From the NCBI GenBank assembly GCA_900316975.1, contig ONFA01000029.1:1-46824 (forward strand): DNA of 46,824 nt. The letters are read 5' to 3'. This document shows positions 22,856 through 31,059 of this stretch, piece by piece. Both the position numbers and the translations under genes were made by a program. The stretch comes from an uncultured Prevotellaceae bacterium (GTDB lineage: Bacteria; Bacteroidota; Bacteroidia; Bacteroidales; Bacteroidaceae). Positions within the stretch are counted from its first letter, which is position 1. The number at the start of each line of letters is the position of its first letter. The notes under the pieces were generated by a model, which worked only from the letters and a program-made list of their open reading frames with translations, was not told the DNA's origin and ran no database searches.

Positions 22856-25780
22856 TCACCCCTTATACTTAGCAGGAGTGCATCCGTACTGCTTCTGGAA
22901 ACACTTGGCAAAGTAGGAAGGGCTGGAGAAGCCCACCATGTAGCACACCTCATTCACCCGATAGTTTCCTGTCACGAGCAAAGATGCAGCATGTTTGAGA
23001 CGAATAACCTGTATCATCTCGTTGGGGGTCACATCGGCAAGAGCCTTGATTTTGGCAAAGAGCCCCGAACGGGATACACCCAATTCGGAAGCAAGGAAAT
23101 CGACAGAAAGGTCGGGATTAGAAAAGTTTTGCTCGATGGTCACTTCCATCTTGTCAAGAAAGGCTTGATCTTTCTCGTTAATTGTCATGAACTTGATACG
23201 AGCATCGTGTACCTCCTGCTCTCGCTGAGTGTTGAGTTCCAGAATCTCCTGTTCCTTCTGGATATTGAGTTCTTGTATCTCTTGTTCTTTTTGGATGTTG
23301 AGCTGCTCCATTTCCGCCTCATGCTTCTGTTCTTTCCTCCGCAGCAGGTGGCGCACCAGAAGGATGATGGCTGCAATAATCAGCAGCAGATAAAAAATCT
23401 TGGCTGGTGTGTTCCAATAGAAAGGAGGGGTGATGACGATGCGGAGCGTCGCCTCCTCTGATGCAGTGCCCTCGTTGGTCACGGCGCGGACATGGAGAAT
23501 ATAGGTGCCTGGAGGAAGATTGGTATAAGTGGCACTCTGGTGATTACCAATCTCTATCCACTCGGTGTCAAAGCCCTCAAGATAATAACTATACGAAATA
23601 TCGGAAGGCTGCCAATAACTCATGGCAGAGAAGTAGATGCGGAACACACTTTCGCGGTAACTGAGACATAGTTCGTCCACATAGGGAAGTCGCTGTGACA
23701 GAATGTCGCCATCCACAGGCACCGGACGATTGAAAATATCCAGTCCCGTGAAGACGACTTGAGGTTTCACCCCGCTACGATGCATCTGCTGCGGAGTGAA
23801 AGTGATGAAGCCATTGGTGGTGCCAAGGTATATTTTCCCATCGGAGGCTCGCAAAATGGCATCAGGAAGGAAGTCAACACTGACGATATTGCCACCATGC
23901 TGATAAAGTTGAGTCACTTCATTTTTCGTCGTCGAATAGCACAGGATACCAGCGGAAGTGGTGAGCCAAAGGTCTTCACCTTGTGAGGTGATGCCATAGA
24001 CACTGATATCATCGGTGATGAGAGTGACCATTTCGAAACGGTCTTTCTGCTTGACATAACGATAAAGTCCGCTTGCCATACCCACCCAAAGTGTTCCGAG
24101 CGAGTCTTCATGGAGACTATATGCCGACACAGTGGCACCATCAAATTGATGGCCGCCCTTAAAATCAAGATAATGCTTCCAAGTCTTTCCCTTTCCATAA
24201 CTCCACAATCCGTTGCCGTCTGTCGCCACCCACACACGATCTGTACAATCTTGTATGATGTCCATCACAGGTACACCCACCTGCTTCACATTGCTGAGGG
24301 TACGTGTGTCGGGATTGTAGATACCCACTTCATGGAAGGTGCCCACCCATATGCGGTGCTGGCGGTCACTGCAGATGGCGTAGGATGTCGCATCAATATG
24401 CTTTCCGTTCTCATCGTCGAACGAAGGCACATGAGTCACTGCCAACGTGTTCACATCCACGATATCCATTCCTTGCGCATAGGTGCCCACATAAAGAAGA
24501 TCTCCCTCCAGATTCAAGGCATGCACATTGTGCTCTATTCCCCCTGCGGACAGCCGCACCTTGACGAATGAGCCATCGGTTGGGTCATAATAGCACAAGC
24601 CTCCATCATCACTGGCAATCCAAAGCCGATGGTGACGATCTTCGCAGAAGTGATTAATCACACTACCCGAGACGGAGCCCCTCAACTTCCCCTTCGCAGA
24701 CAGCCGTCCATTGTCCTGCTGTCCCACATAAGACGTGAAATTACTTGCCACAGGATGCGTGTAGTTCACACCGCCATAATAGGTTCCAATCCAAGTGCCC
24801 CCTTCTCTATCCAGCATGAGCGGATAGACAAAATTATCACTGAGCACACCAGTAAAAGGGGTGTTACGATTGTGCAGTTTGACCTGATGATTCTGCACAT
24901 CCACCACAGCGACACCTTCATCACTTCCTACAATCAGATAGTCTTTCGTCAGTTCCATGAGACTATGAACATTTCGCATCCGGGTCTCTTCAGGCGTAAA
25001 CATCACCTCTGCCTGATGGCTGGATGCGTCAAAACGGACAAGTGCACCATCCCACACTCCCAACCACATCTTACCTACAGCATCTTCCATAAGGGAAATA
25101 CCGCCCACGTTTTCTGGCAATCCTGCTTTTCTTCCATGCAACAAATAAGGCACAAAACAATTCTTCTTCTCATCATATCGGATGATGTTCACCTTCTCCC
25201 AATTGCTGACCGCCCACACTCCACCTTTCTTATCCACATACACACATCCGTAAACCTTTCCGTTTTCCGGAATCGGCACAGAATAACATCTTCCATTCTT
25301 CGTATCAATCCGCAAGACACCCTGTCCCATCGTTGCCACCCACAAGTTGCCTCTATCGTCCATCCTCAAACTGGCAACGTTCAATCGCTCCGACAACACA
25401 TTTTTATCCTCACATTTGTATCTTTTCACACTGTCCAGACGTTGTGAATACAAAAAAAGTCCATTTTCAGTTCCGACCCAGATGGTGTCATTGTTTTCAG
25501 CCAGCGCCGTAACCGACATGGAACGGGTTCCGCTTATCAGCACCATCCGATGGGCATCATAACGGTTCAGGCCACGGCTCGTTCCAATCCACACGAAGCC
25601 CTTCCTGTCCTGCAGCAATGCACGCACCGTGTTTGACGACAGTCCATCGTTCACCGATAAACACGAGAATGTCAAGGAAATATCATACGGAGAAGGCAAG
25701 GAGGAAGCAGCAAGAACATTTGTTGCCATGCTCCACAGCAACAGTCCTATTACGAAAATGAAATGACGAAAGACTATCAT
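22856..25780 (-). CDS. Propeller/Y_Y_Y sensor fused to AraC-type HTH, lacking kinase and receiver (974 aa)
   Basis: A membrane-spanning regulator. It has a signal peptide, then about 14 beta-propeller repeats of the two-component-regulator type (residues about 40-670; 'DRKGFVWIGTSRGLNRYD' and relatives), a Y_Y_Y domain (about 690-775; 'FDTEWIEIGNHQSATYTNLP'), a TM helix (about 790-811), a coiled coil (about 814-862) and an AraC HTH pair (about 880-974; 'LASELGVSRSGLFAKIKAL', 'VCYMVGFSSPSYFAKCFQKQ'). Hybrid two-component systems in Bacteroides have HisKA, HATPase and receiver domains between TM and AraC; here a coiled coil of three 11-residue repeats replaces them. The signal must pass directly from periplasm to DNA-binding domain, as in one-component systems. 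The target may be the convergent barrel gene, by proximity only. Confidence 0.9.
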   Translation of the reverse strand: MIVFRHFIFVIGLLLWSMATNVLAASSLPSPYDISLTFSCLSVNDGLSSNTVRALLQDRKGFVWIGTSRGLNRYDAHRMVLISGTRSMSVTALAENNDTIWVGTENGLFLYSQRLDSVKRYKCEDKNVLSERLNVASLRMDDRGNLWVATMGQGVLRIDTKNGRCYSVPIPENGKVYGCVYVDKKGGVWAVSNWEKVNIIRYDEKKNCFVPYLLHGRKAGLPENVGGISLMEDAVGKMWLGVWDGALVRFDASSHQAEVMFTPEETRMRNVHSLMELTKDYLIVGSDEGVAVVDVQNHQVKLHNRNTPFTGVLSDNFVYPLMLDREGGTWIGTYYGGVNYTHPVASNFTSYVGQQDNGRLSAKGKLRGSVSGSVINHFCEDRHHRLWIASDDGGLCYYDPTDGSFVKVRLSAGGIEHNVHALNLEGDLLYVGTYAQGMDIVDVNTLAVTHVPSFDDENGKHIDATSYAICSDRQHRIWVGTFHEVGIYNPDTRTLSNVKQVGVPVMDIIQDCTDRVWVATDGNGLWSYGKGKTWKHYLDFKGGHQFDGATVSAYSLHEDSLGTLWVGMASGLYRYVKQKDRFEMVTLITDDISVYGITSQGEDLWLTTSAGILCYSTTKNEVTQLYQHGGNIVSVDFLPDAILRASDGKIYLGTTNGFITFTPQQMHRSGVKPQVVFTGLDIFNRPVPVDGDILSQRLPYVDELCLSYRESVFRIYFSAMSYWQPSDISYSYYLEGFDTEWIEIGNHQSATYTNLPPGTYILHVRAVTNEGTASEEATLRIVITPPFYWNTPAKIFYLLLIIAAIILLVRHLLRRKEQKHEAEMEQLNIQKEQEIQELNIQKEQEILELNTQREQEVHDARIKFMTINEKDQAFLDKMEVTIEQNFSNPDLSVDFLASELGVSRSGLFAKIKALADVTPNEMIQVIRLKHAASLLVTGNYRVNEVCYMVGFSSPSYFAKCFQKQYGCTPAKYKG
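23204..23302 (-). repeat. Three 33-bp tandem repeats encoding hendecads of the regulator coiled coil
   Basis: The units encode LNIQKEQEIQE, LNIQKEQEILE and LNTQREQEVHD (residues 827-859). An 11-residue period is a hendecad, which gives a nearly straight coiled coil just below the membrane. The first two units are nearly identical, so unit number may vary between strains. Confidence 0.7.
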
Positions 25781-26200
25781 AACCCCAATAATCTATAAAT
25801 AAAGAATGGTCAGGAGCAGAAGCATCTTATCATATCCAGTCCAAAACTCTATACCTTAAGCCCCTAAGACTCCCCAAAACTCTTAAAATCGGTGCTAAGT
25901 TAACAAAAAAATCGTACAATCCAACAAGAAAATCGTCCAAAACAATAGGTACAACACCGCTTTTGTATTATTTTCTTATTGATTTAGACTTTTCTGGCAC
26001 AGCAATTGGTGAAAAAGCCGTTACTTTGCATCAGATTTACAAAACGACTGATTAATGGATTAACGAATAAGATATTATAGATACGGCTAATTAATGAATT
26101 AACGAATATACATAAAGGATAGGATTTGTTAGATTGGTTATATTAATGTACCCCAAGGCTGTTATTGGGATTTATGATTAGATAGTAATATATAATAGGT
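25781..26200. other. Upstream region of the regulator gene with direct repeats
   Basis: No gene is visible. It holds TTACTTTG (26021-26028), a possible rightward -7 box, and two 26-bp direct repeats at 26044-26069 and 26083-26108, identical at 23 of 26 positions. Each contains TTAATGnATTAA, a near-palindrome. They could be binding sites for the AraC-type regulator about 270-330 bp from its start. Confidence 0.4.
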
Positions 26201-26201
26201 G

Positions 26202-26312
26202 AAAACAACGCACGAGCGCGTGCGAAAATCTTGTTCAAAGGACACATGCCCAGAACAAGAATTGGCAAATGCCAACAAAAGAGGACCGAACGCGAGTTCA
26301 GTCCTCTTTTGT
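26202..26312 (+). ncRNA. Hairpin-rich locus, candidate structured small RNA
   Basis: Four hairpins follow in order: CGCACG-AGCG-CGTGCG (26209-26224); TCTTGTTC (26229-26236) with GAACAAGA (26253-26260); TTGGCA-AA-TGCCAA (26262-26275); and a 17-bp stem (26275-26291 with 26296-26312, one mismatch) with a GCGA tetraloop, its 3' strand ending CTCTTTTGT like a terminator. No Bacteroidetes promoter is obvious right upstream. A minus-strand frame over it (26143-26340) has no family character. Strand is uncertain. Confidence 0.45.
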
Positions 26313-26433
26313 TATGCATGATGGTCGCCCCACAAGGCAAGTTTCAGTCTAAGGAACAAAGGAACTGAGGATGATCGGTGCCCGGCACCGCAGATTTCCC
26401 TCGATTCTCTATTCCTCAGAAAAACTCTTGGAT

Positions 26434-26607
26434 AACGTGAGTTCGATATAAGGGTCTTAGTTTTTGTTGCGGCAAGCCGCCGAAGAAAAAATATAAAAAA
26501 ATAGGTAAAAATAAATAAAAAAGACCTTATTCTTTATTTATTTTCACTTGTTTTTACCTATTTTTCTTTCGTCGGCTTGCCGCAATTTCTTATACCGAAC
26601 TGACATT
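26434..26607. mobile_element. MITE-like element with long imperfect terminal inverted repeats
   Basis: The left arm begins AACGTGAGTTCGATATAAG (26434-26452), then GCGGC-AA-GCCGC and an A-rich run. The right arm, read on the minus strand from 26607, begins AATGTCAGTTCGGTATAAG, then a similar GCGGCAAGCCG and A-rich run. Arms are about 80 bp, with no room for a transposase gene. Related ends occur at 13291 and 31771. No target-site duplication is obvious. Long hairpin potential means transcripts from either side would fold. Confidence 0.55.
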
Positions 26608-26619
26608 GGATAGAAGTCC

Positions 26620-26770
26620 CGCAAGCCACATTTTTGTGGAGTTATAGAGAAGTTACGGGGAAGTTATTGTGGAGTTCTGGGGACGACACCTTACCATCAG
26701 AACCACATATGTCTCTATAACTTCTTTTTGGCTCCCCTACAACTCCACAAAACTCAACTTACGGAAGGTG
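26620..26770. repeat. Low-complexity inverted repeats (GTGGAGTTATAGAG type)
   Basis: TTTTGTGGAGTT near 26632 is matched by AACTCCACAAAA near 26740, with several GAAGTTA/TAACTTC units between. I see no gene here. It resembles the simple intergenic sequence seen at other gene ends in this window. Confidence 0.4.
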
Positions 26771-26814
26771 AGCATATTCCTATCATCATCATCCTAAAGA
26801 CCGATTGGGGATAG

Positions 26815-26846
26815 AAAAAGGCGGTGAGCACAGAATGCACACCGCC
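26815..26846 (-). terminator. Rho-independent terminator of the 41-aa peptide gene
   Basis: On the minus strand GGCGGTG (26846-26840) pairs with CACCGCC (26826-26820) and is followed by TTTTT (26819-26815). It lies 20 bp after the peptide gene's stop. Confidence 0.75.
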
Positions 26847-26866
26847 CTATCAAATACCAACCGGAT

Positions 26867-26992
26867 TTATTCATCCACTGGAGTTGGGTCTGGAACTGGA
26901 TCTGGAGTTGGAAGACCTGGAGAAGCACAAACAATCTCGGTCTTAACATCCATTGCTTCCATTTCCGGAGCCATGTAATTTTTCTTTTCCAT
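26867..26992 (-). CDS. 41-residue peptide, 'KKxYxxPE' family of Bacteroidetes
   Basis: The protein starts MEKKNYMAPEMEAMDVKTE, then IVCASPGLP and a TPDPVPDPTPVDE tail. Very short proteins with M-x-KK-x-Y-x-x-P-E at the start and SPG plus an Asp/Pro-rich end are frequent in Prevotella and Bacteroides; their function is, to my knowledge, unknown. It starts 83 bp after the stop of the MBG-domain gene on the same strand and is followed by a strong terminator, so it may be made from the same transcript. A leader-and-core precursor peptide is conceivable (single Cys, Pro/Asp-rich tail), but no modification enzyme is nearby. Confidence 0.65.
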   Translation of the reverse strand: MEKKNYMAPEMEAMDVKTEIVCASPGLPTPDPVPDPTPVDE

Positions 26993-27031
26993 AATAAGAA
27001 ACGTTTTTGTTGTTAAATGTTATTGAGAATT

Positions 27032-27063
27032 ATTGGTGCCCCGAACGAGTCGGGGTACCAATG
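27032..27063 (-). promoter_or_regulatory. Hairpin between MBG gene and peptide gene
   Basis: ATTGGT-x-CCCCGA, a 4-nt loop, then TCGGGG-x-ACCAAT forms a long stem with no U tract on the minus strand. It may be a processing or mRNA-stabilising hairpin that sets the relative amounts of the two products. Confidence 0.5.
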
Positions 27064-27075
27064 GTTATTTTAGAA

Positions 27076-30045
27076 TTACTGAATGGCGACCTTCTTACCG
27101 TTGAAGATATAGATGCCCTTCTCAGTTGGCTGAGCATTGAGTTTAACACCAGAGATGGTGTACCAACCCTCTGCTGCAGCTCCGTTAGCTTCAGCATCCA
27201 CGCTGTTGATTGCAGTTACAGTGCCATCGATTTCCTCGATGAAGACGCGTACAGGAGCCTCTGCATTCGCAGGTGCGAGGTATGCAGCGAGAGGACGGAG
27301 GTATGCACCAGCATTTGTTGCGTGAATTTTTCCATCACCAATAGAGAAGACATTCTCTCCATTGTTCAGATTCATCTTGCCATAAGTACCGCAGAATACG
27401 TTGCCTGCAGCATCTGTCACCTGAGGAGCATCGGCATACTCGATAGTGAAAGGAATCTCTTGCCATACCACAGTAGGCTCATCGCCTTCAACTTCAACAG
27501 GACCATAAGGTGCATTGATCGAGATATTGATACCATTCTGAATAGGCTGGTCAATCTTCAGGATAAATGGAGTATTGGCAGGAATTGTGCCCATCACATT
27601 ATCGAAGTAGTACTCATTCACTGTTGTGTTTGCCACATTCAGCACATCCACAACAGCATAGCCAAACGCCTGAGAGATAGTTCTTACAGTTGTTTCAAAT
27701 GGCAATACCAATGTGTACCACTGCTCAGCCTTCATCGAGTAGTTGGTAGAAGTAATTTGAACCTGATTTACCTCTATACCGTCATAAGCCTTTATAGTAG
27801 CCTCATTTTTATCCAATTCTTCGATATAATCAGCCTTATTGTCTGTGTAGAGAATTAGACCATACTCATTAGCGTTCACAATTACGTCACCTGCAACGTA
27901 AGTGTATTCGTAGTTCTCGTTCGTGGCAGTTACAGTGAGGACACCCTCATTTGTGCCGATCTTTATGTCTGAATCATCATAAGCAAGTGTCAGACCCAAA
28001 GATGCTCTGTTGTCATTGTTCTTCAATGCTGCACCTTGGAATGAGATTGTTGGTTTTGCAGGGTCTGTTCCCTTTGCCTTATCATTATATCCAACGCCGA
28101 GTTCAGGTGTATCACCAAAATTGATTGTCTGGTTATTGACAGTCAGCGTGATAGGAGCCTTATTGATGGTCAGTGTACCAGGCACAAACTGAACAATGTA
28201 GCTGGTAGCTTCAAGGCCGGAAACCAATACTGCATATTCACCTACATTCTCACCTGGTTCTCTTTCAAAGGCTGCTTCACCTGTAAGAACTTGCTCAGTG
28301 TCATTGTTAGCAAGACCAGAAACGGTGTAAGTGAAATCAGGATCTGCATCGCCATAAGTCTTCTCGGCTGCATTCACAGTGACAGTCAAGGTTGCCTTAC
28401 CGATAGTGAGAATACCATTAACGAATTCCACCTCATAGTTGTCAAGACCACCAAACTCTGGATCAGCCCAACCAGGAACAAGTGCGTATGTACCTGCCTC
28501 GTTTGCACCAGCAGGATCCTTTGTCACTTCAATCAGGCCTTCAAGCAGTTCCGCGCTGTCTTCACCCTTGAAGCCTTCCACTGTATAAGTGAATGTTGGG
28601 TCAAGAGAACCAAACGACTTTGAGTAATCATCAGCAGTAACAGTAAGAGTTGCAGGAACAATGTTGAACACCTTCTCGTATGAACCCTTGAAGTTCTTGA
28701 TGAAAGTGTAAGTGATTGTACCTTCACCCACATTCACATTTTCGCCATACTCAACTGTGTAGTCTGTACCTTCCACCAAAGCAACAGGCTCCTCATTGCC
28801 AACAGCGAGAGTCACCTTACCTTCTGTCTCAGGAGTAATCTGAGCTGCGATGTATTCTTCGTCCTCATAGTCTTCAAATGCAAGACCTGCAGGGAGTTCA
28901 TCGCCCTCAACGCTTGCTGCTACGATGTCAAAAGTTACAGTTCTTGTACCTGTATAGTTACCCGTACCTGTAAAGGTGATAGAACCAGCACCCTCACCAA
29001 CTTCAATGTTCTCACCCCATTCAAAGGTAAAGTCTGTACCTTTGGTCAATCTGTTTTCAGTGCCTGTCTCTGGATAATACAAGCGGTCTCCTGCAGGGAT
29101 CGTTATTTGGCTACCAGTATACTTTTTAGCACTAAATGCACTGCTATTAATTTTGACACCATCGTTGATATCTCTTGGGTTGATGTCTGCTGACTCAACG
29201 AAAGAACCTGTATAGTTTCCTGTACCTGTCACTTTCACATAATAGGTTGCCGCATCGATAGCCTCAACAGGCTCCCCTTGACACGCTTCATCAGCGTAAT
29301 AAGCAACTTGATAATCAACTGCTGGTGTTTCAGGATTACCATTCAATTCCGTTTCGCCATCAAAAACCTTTCCAACGAGATTCTGTGCTGCACGAGTGTA
29401 AGTGAAAGACTCTTTAGCCCACTCGATAGAACCAGTCTCTGTGATGTCTTTAGGATCAATGGTGAAGGTCTTAGTGAAAGAGTCTTTATAGTTACCAATA
29501 CCAGTAATGATTATTTGTGCGTTTTCTGAAGCATTCACATTGTCAGCATAAGTAACTTCAAAGTCATTCTCTCCTAATTCCTGATAACCTTCTTCACCTT
29601 CTTCGCCAGTGAACACTTTGGATACAGCAGGTTTCCATTCTGCGGCCTTGTAAGTGAAAGGCCCTTCTTCGATCGTAGCATCCCATGCCTGAGCGATGCT
29701 CTTAGCCTTAACGACGATATTACCTACACCCTGGACTCCGACAGTATGGCCGGTGAAATTTTGCTCCTTAATCGTCAGAGTATAGGTGTATGTACCTACA
29801 TTCTTAATTTCTCGATCATACGTGTTATAATCCAAGCAGGCAGCAATGGCTGCAGTGTTTTCGGGAGTTACTTCAATACCCGAATATGTGAACCATGCAG
29901 GGTTAACAGCTGCACCCGTTTGAGGAACGGCTTCCCCGTACTCAGGCTCAAGATTCACCGGCTGCACAATGATGTCAGCAGTTTCTTGCGCCCATGCCAG
30001 AATTGGCAATAAAGCCATTAAGACTAATAGTAAATTTTTTTTCAT
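27076..30045 (-). CDS. Large secreted MBG-repeat protein (989 aa)
   Basis: A signal peptide (MKKNLLLVLMALLPILAWA) is followed by many beta-rich repeats. Residues about 25-440 have a recurring 'GTGNYTGS' motif (for example 'ITGIGNYKDSFTKTFTIDPKD', trimmed). Residues about 455-720 carry MBG-type repeats ('VTADDYSKSFGSLDPTFTYT', 'VTVNAAEKTYGDADPDFTYT', 'LTVNNQTINFGDTPELG'). Residues about 740-930 are another beta domain, and the C-terminus ends 'WYTISGVKLNAQPTEKGIYI' plus FNGKKVAIQ, the Prevotella C-terminal pattern often linked to sorting or type IX secretion. It is an acidic, probably surface-exposed or secreted protein, perhaps an adhesin; substrate unknown. It has its own -7 box upstream and the 41-aa peptide gene downstream. 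Confidence 0.85.
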   Translation of the reverse strand: MKKNLLLVLMALLPILAWAQETADIIVQPVNLEPEYGEAVPQTGAAVNPAWFTYSGIEVTPENTAAIAACLDYNTYDREIKNVGTYTYTLTIKEQNFTGHTVGVQGVGNIVVKAKSIAQAWDATIEEGPFTYKAAEWKPAVSKVFTGEEGEEGYQELGENDFEVTYADNVNASENAQIIITGIGNYKDSFTKTFTIDPKDITETGSIEWAKESFTYTRAAQNLVGKVFDGETELNGNPETPAVDYQVAYYADEACQGEPVEAIDAATYYVKVTGTGNYTGSFVESADINPRDINDGVKINSSAFSAKKYTGSQITIPAGDRLYYPETGTENRLTKGTDFTFEWGENIEVGEGAGSITFTGTGNYTGTRTVTFDIVAASVEGDELPAGLAFEDYEDEEYIAAQITPETEGKVTLAVGNEEPVALVEGTDYTVEYGENVNVGEGTITYTFIKNFKGSYEKVFNIVPATLTVTADDYSKSFGSLDPTFTYTVEGFKGEDSAELLEGLIEVTKDPAGANEAGTYALVPGWADPEFGGLDNYEVEFVNGILTIGKATLTVTVNAAEKTYGDADPDFTYTVSGLANNDTEQVLTGEAAFEREPGENVGEYAVLVSGLEATSYIVQFVPGTLTINKAPITLTVNNQTINFGDTPELGVGYNDKAKGTDPAKPTISFQGAALKNNDNRASLGLTLAYDDSDIKIGTNEGVLTVTATNENYEYTYVAGDVIVNANEYGLILYTDNKADYIEELDKNEATIKAYDGIEVNQVQITSTNYSMKAEQWYTLVLPFETTVRTISQAFGYAVVDVLNVANTTVNEYYFDNVMGTIPANTPFILKIDQPIQNGINISINAPYGPVEVEGDEPTVVWQEIPFTIEYADAPQVTDAAGNVFCGTYGKMNLNNGENVFSIGDGKIHATNAGAYLRPLAAYLAPANAEAPVRVFIEEIDGTVTAINSVDAEANGAAAEGWYTISGVKLNAQPTEKGIYIFNGKKVAIQ

Positions 30046-30169
30046 AATACTAAAAGTTTTGAATGTTAATAATAATGTTAATTAAAAATATGTTGATAAT
30101 GTTCGTCTTGCGTCCTTTGTACCGATACACTCTTTTTCTGTCACTTTCATTTACATTTCAATTCGGTGG

Positions 30170-30177
30170 CAAAGGTA
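30170..30177 (-). promoter_or_regulatory. -7 element of the MBG gene
   Basis: TACCTTTG on the minus strand matches TAnnTTTG, about 125 bp before the ATG at 30045. No clear -33 TTTG is seen at the right distance. The leader would be long (about 118 nt) and AT-rich. Confidence 0.5.
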
Positions 30178-30249
30178 CGGACAATTAAGGGATGTTAACG
30201 TATAAACATGATGCCTGAGAGTCAACACTATTGTTGCCAATCGCGCCTA

Positions 30250-30513
30250 CTATGGTCGTTGGGGCTGTTCTGGTGTGGTGGTATGATGAGAAAAACGCGC
30301 CATATACTCACCAAAGAAGTCATGGTTGAGGATGATGGAGATGCGGAGGAGCAATTCGGTGTCGATGGTGGACCGCTTAAAGAGTTTATAGACATTCGAG
30401 CGGTCACAATAAAGTTTGCGAGCGAACCAGCTGACGGTTCGTTCCTGCCGTTCAAGTTCTTCCTTGATGAGTTGACCAATGTGCAGAGGCTTGGCGTTGT
30501 TCTGCTCGTCCAT
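30250..30513 (-). CDS. Small HTH (XRE-like) protein (87 aa)
   Basis: Residues about 10-68 form a Cro-like HTH: 'IGQLIKEELERQERTVSWFA' then 'KLYCDRSNVYKLFKRSTIDT'. Similar small proteins are widespread in Prevotella and Bacteroides; their targets are not known to me. The C-terminus is a short His/Thr/Pro tail. The gene lies about 70 bp downstream of the candidate small RNA on the same strand; read-through from the RNA promoter could express it. Confidence 0.75.
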   Translation of the reverse strand: MDEQNNAKPLHIGQLIKEELERQERTVSWFARKLYCDRSNVYKLFKRSTIDTELLLRISIILNHDFFGEYMARFSHHTTTPEQPQRP

Positions 30514-30585
30514 GATGGCGATGGCGAACCTCCCGCATCCTCAGGCTGGTTCTGTTTGGAGTCTGAAAAATCATTGGTACATCAT

Positions 30586-30690
30586 AAAAAAGCGTGGGAT
30601 GCTGTACCTGTTGCCCATTCCCACTGTTTTAAGGCTCTAGCACTTGCCCCTCCTGCCAGGAATGAACAACGCCAGAAGCCCACGCGAACA
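30586..30690 (-). ncRNA. Candidate structured small RNA with intrinsic terminator
   Basis: On the minus strand, GCGTGGG (30685-30679) pairs with CCCACGC (30598-30592), and the 3' strand runs straight into TTTTTT (30591-30586). Inside, a 12-bp helix forms between GTTGTTCATTCC and GGAATGGGCAAC (two G-U pairs), capped by a loop with GGC...GCC pairing. A TTGCC...TACATGTTCG promoter-like stretch lies just upstream. A closed stem, a large internal loop, an inner helix and a terminator are the layout of a stable housekeeping or regulatory RNA. A 6S-type RNA or the Rfam Bacteroidales-1 motif are the alternatives to test; I cannot confirm either from memory. Confidence 0.55.
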
Positions 30691-31059
30691 TGTATATAGA
30701 CCCAATGGCAACATACATACTATATAATATGTACGCGCACATGATGGGTGTATAATACACATCCAAGGCATCTACCGTTGCTTTGCCCTTTGACAAGAGT
30801 TTGGAATGTGCTAGATTCTAAAACAGCCAAGAACAAAGCGTCAAGTAAACGCTTTCCTAAAATGTAACCCACCCTCCCGCTTCTGGCACCTCAAAGGAAC
30901 CTTCTTTCTGCGAGACAAAGGTAAGGCAAGTGCAAAGTTAATCCTTTTTCTTTTAAAAAAAGGAAGACACAAAGTTTTTTTTTATTTTCAAGGAAGAATT
31001 AAACTCTTTTTACAAAAACTTTTCAGCAATCAAGGATACGCCCCAATCGGCCGTTATCA
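30691..31059. other. Non-coding stretch between small RNA and lipoprotein gene
   Basis: No open frame with coding character. It contains ATATAATATGTACGCGCAC-type palindromic AT/GC steps near 30720-30745, and A/T-tracts near 30950-31020 around the 3' end of the lipoprotein gene. I see no promoter to name with confidence. Confidence 0.4.

Noticed and set aside
24629..25447. Plus-strand frame of 272 codons opposite the propeller regulator
   Set aside because: Antisense shadow; the minus strand encodes clear propeller repeats throughout.
26143..26340. Minus-strand frame of 65 codons over the hairpin-rich locus
   Set aside because: Its sequence is set by the stem-loops and no protein family is visible; a structured RNA or repeat explains the DNA better.
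27007..27858. Plus-strand frame of 283 codons opposite the MBG gene
   Set aside because: Shadow; no signal or domain, and the minus strand has a coherent secreted protein.
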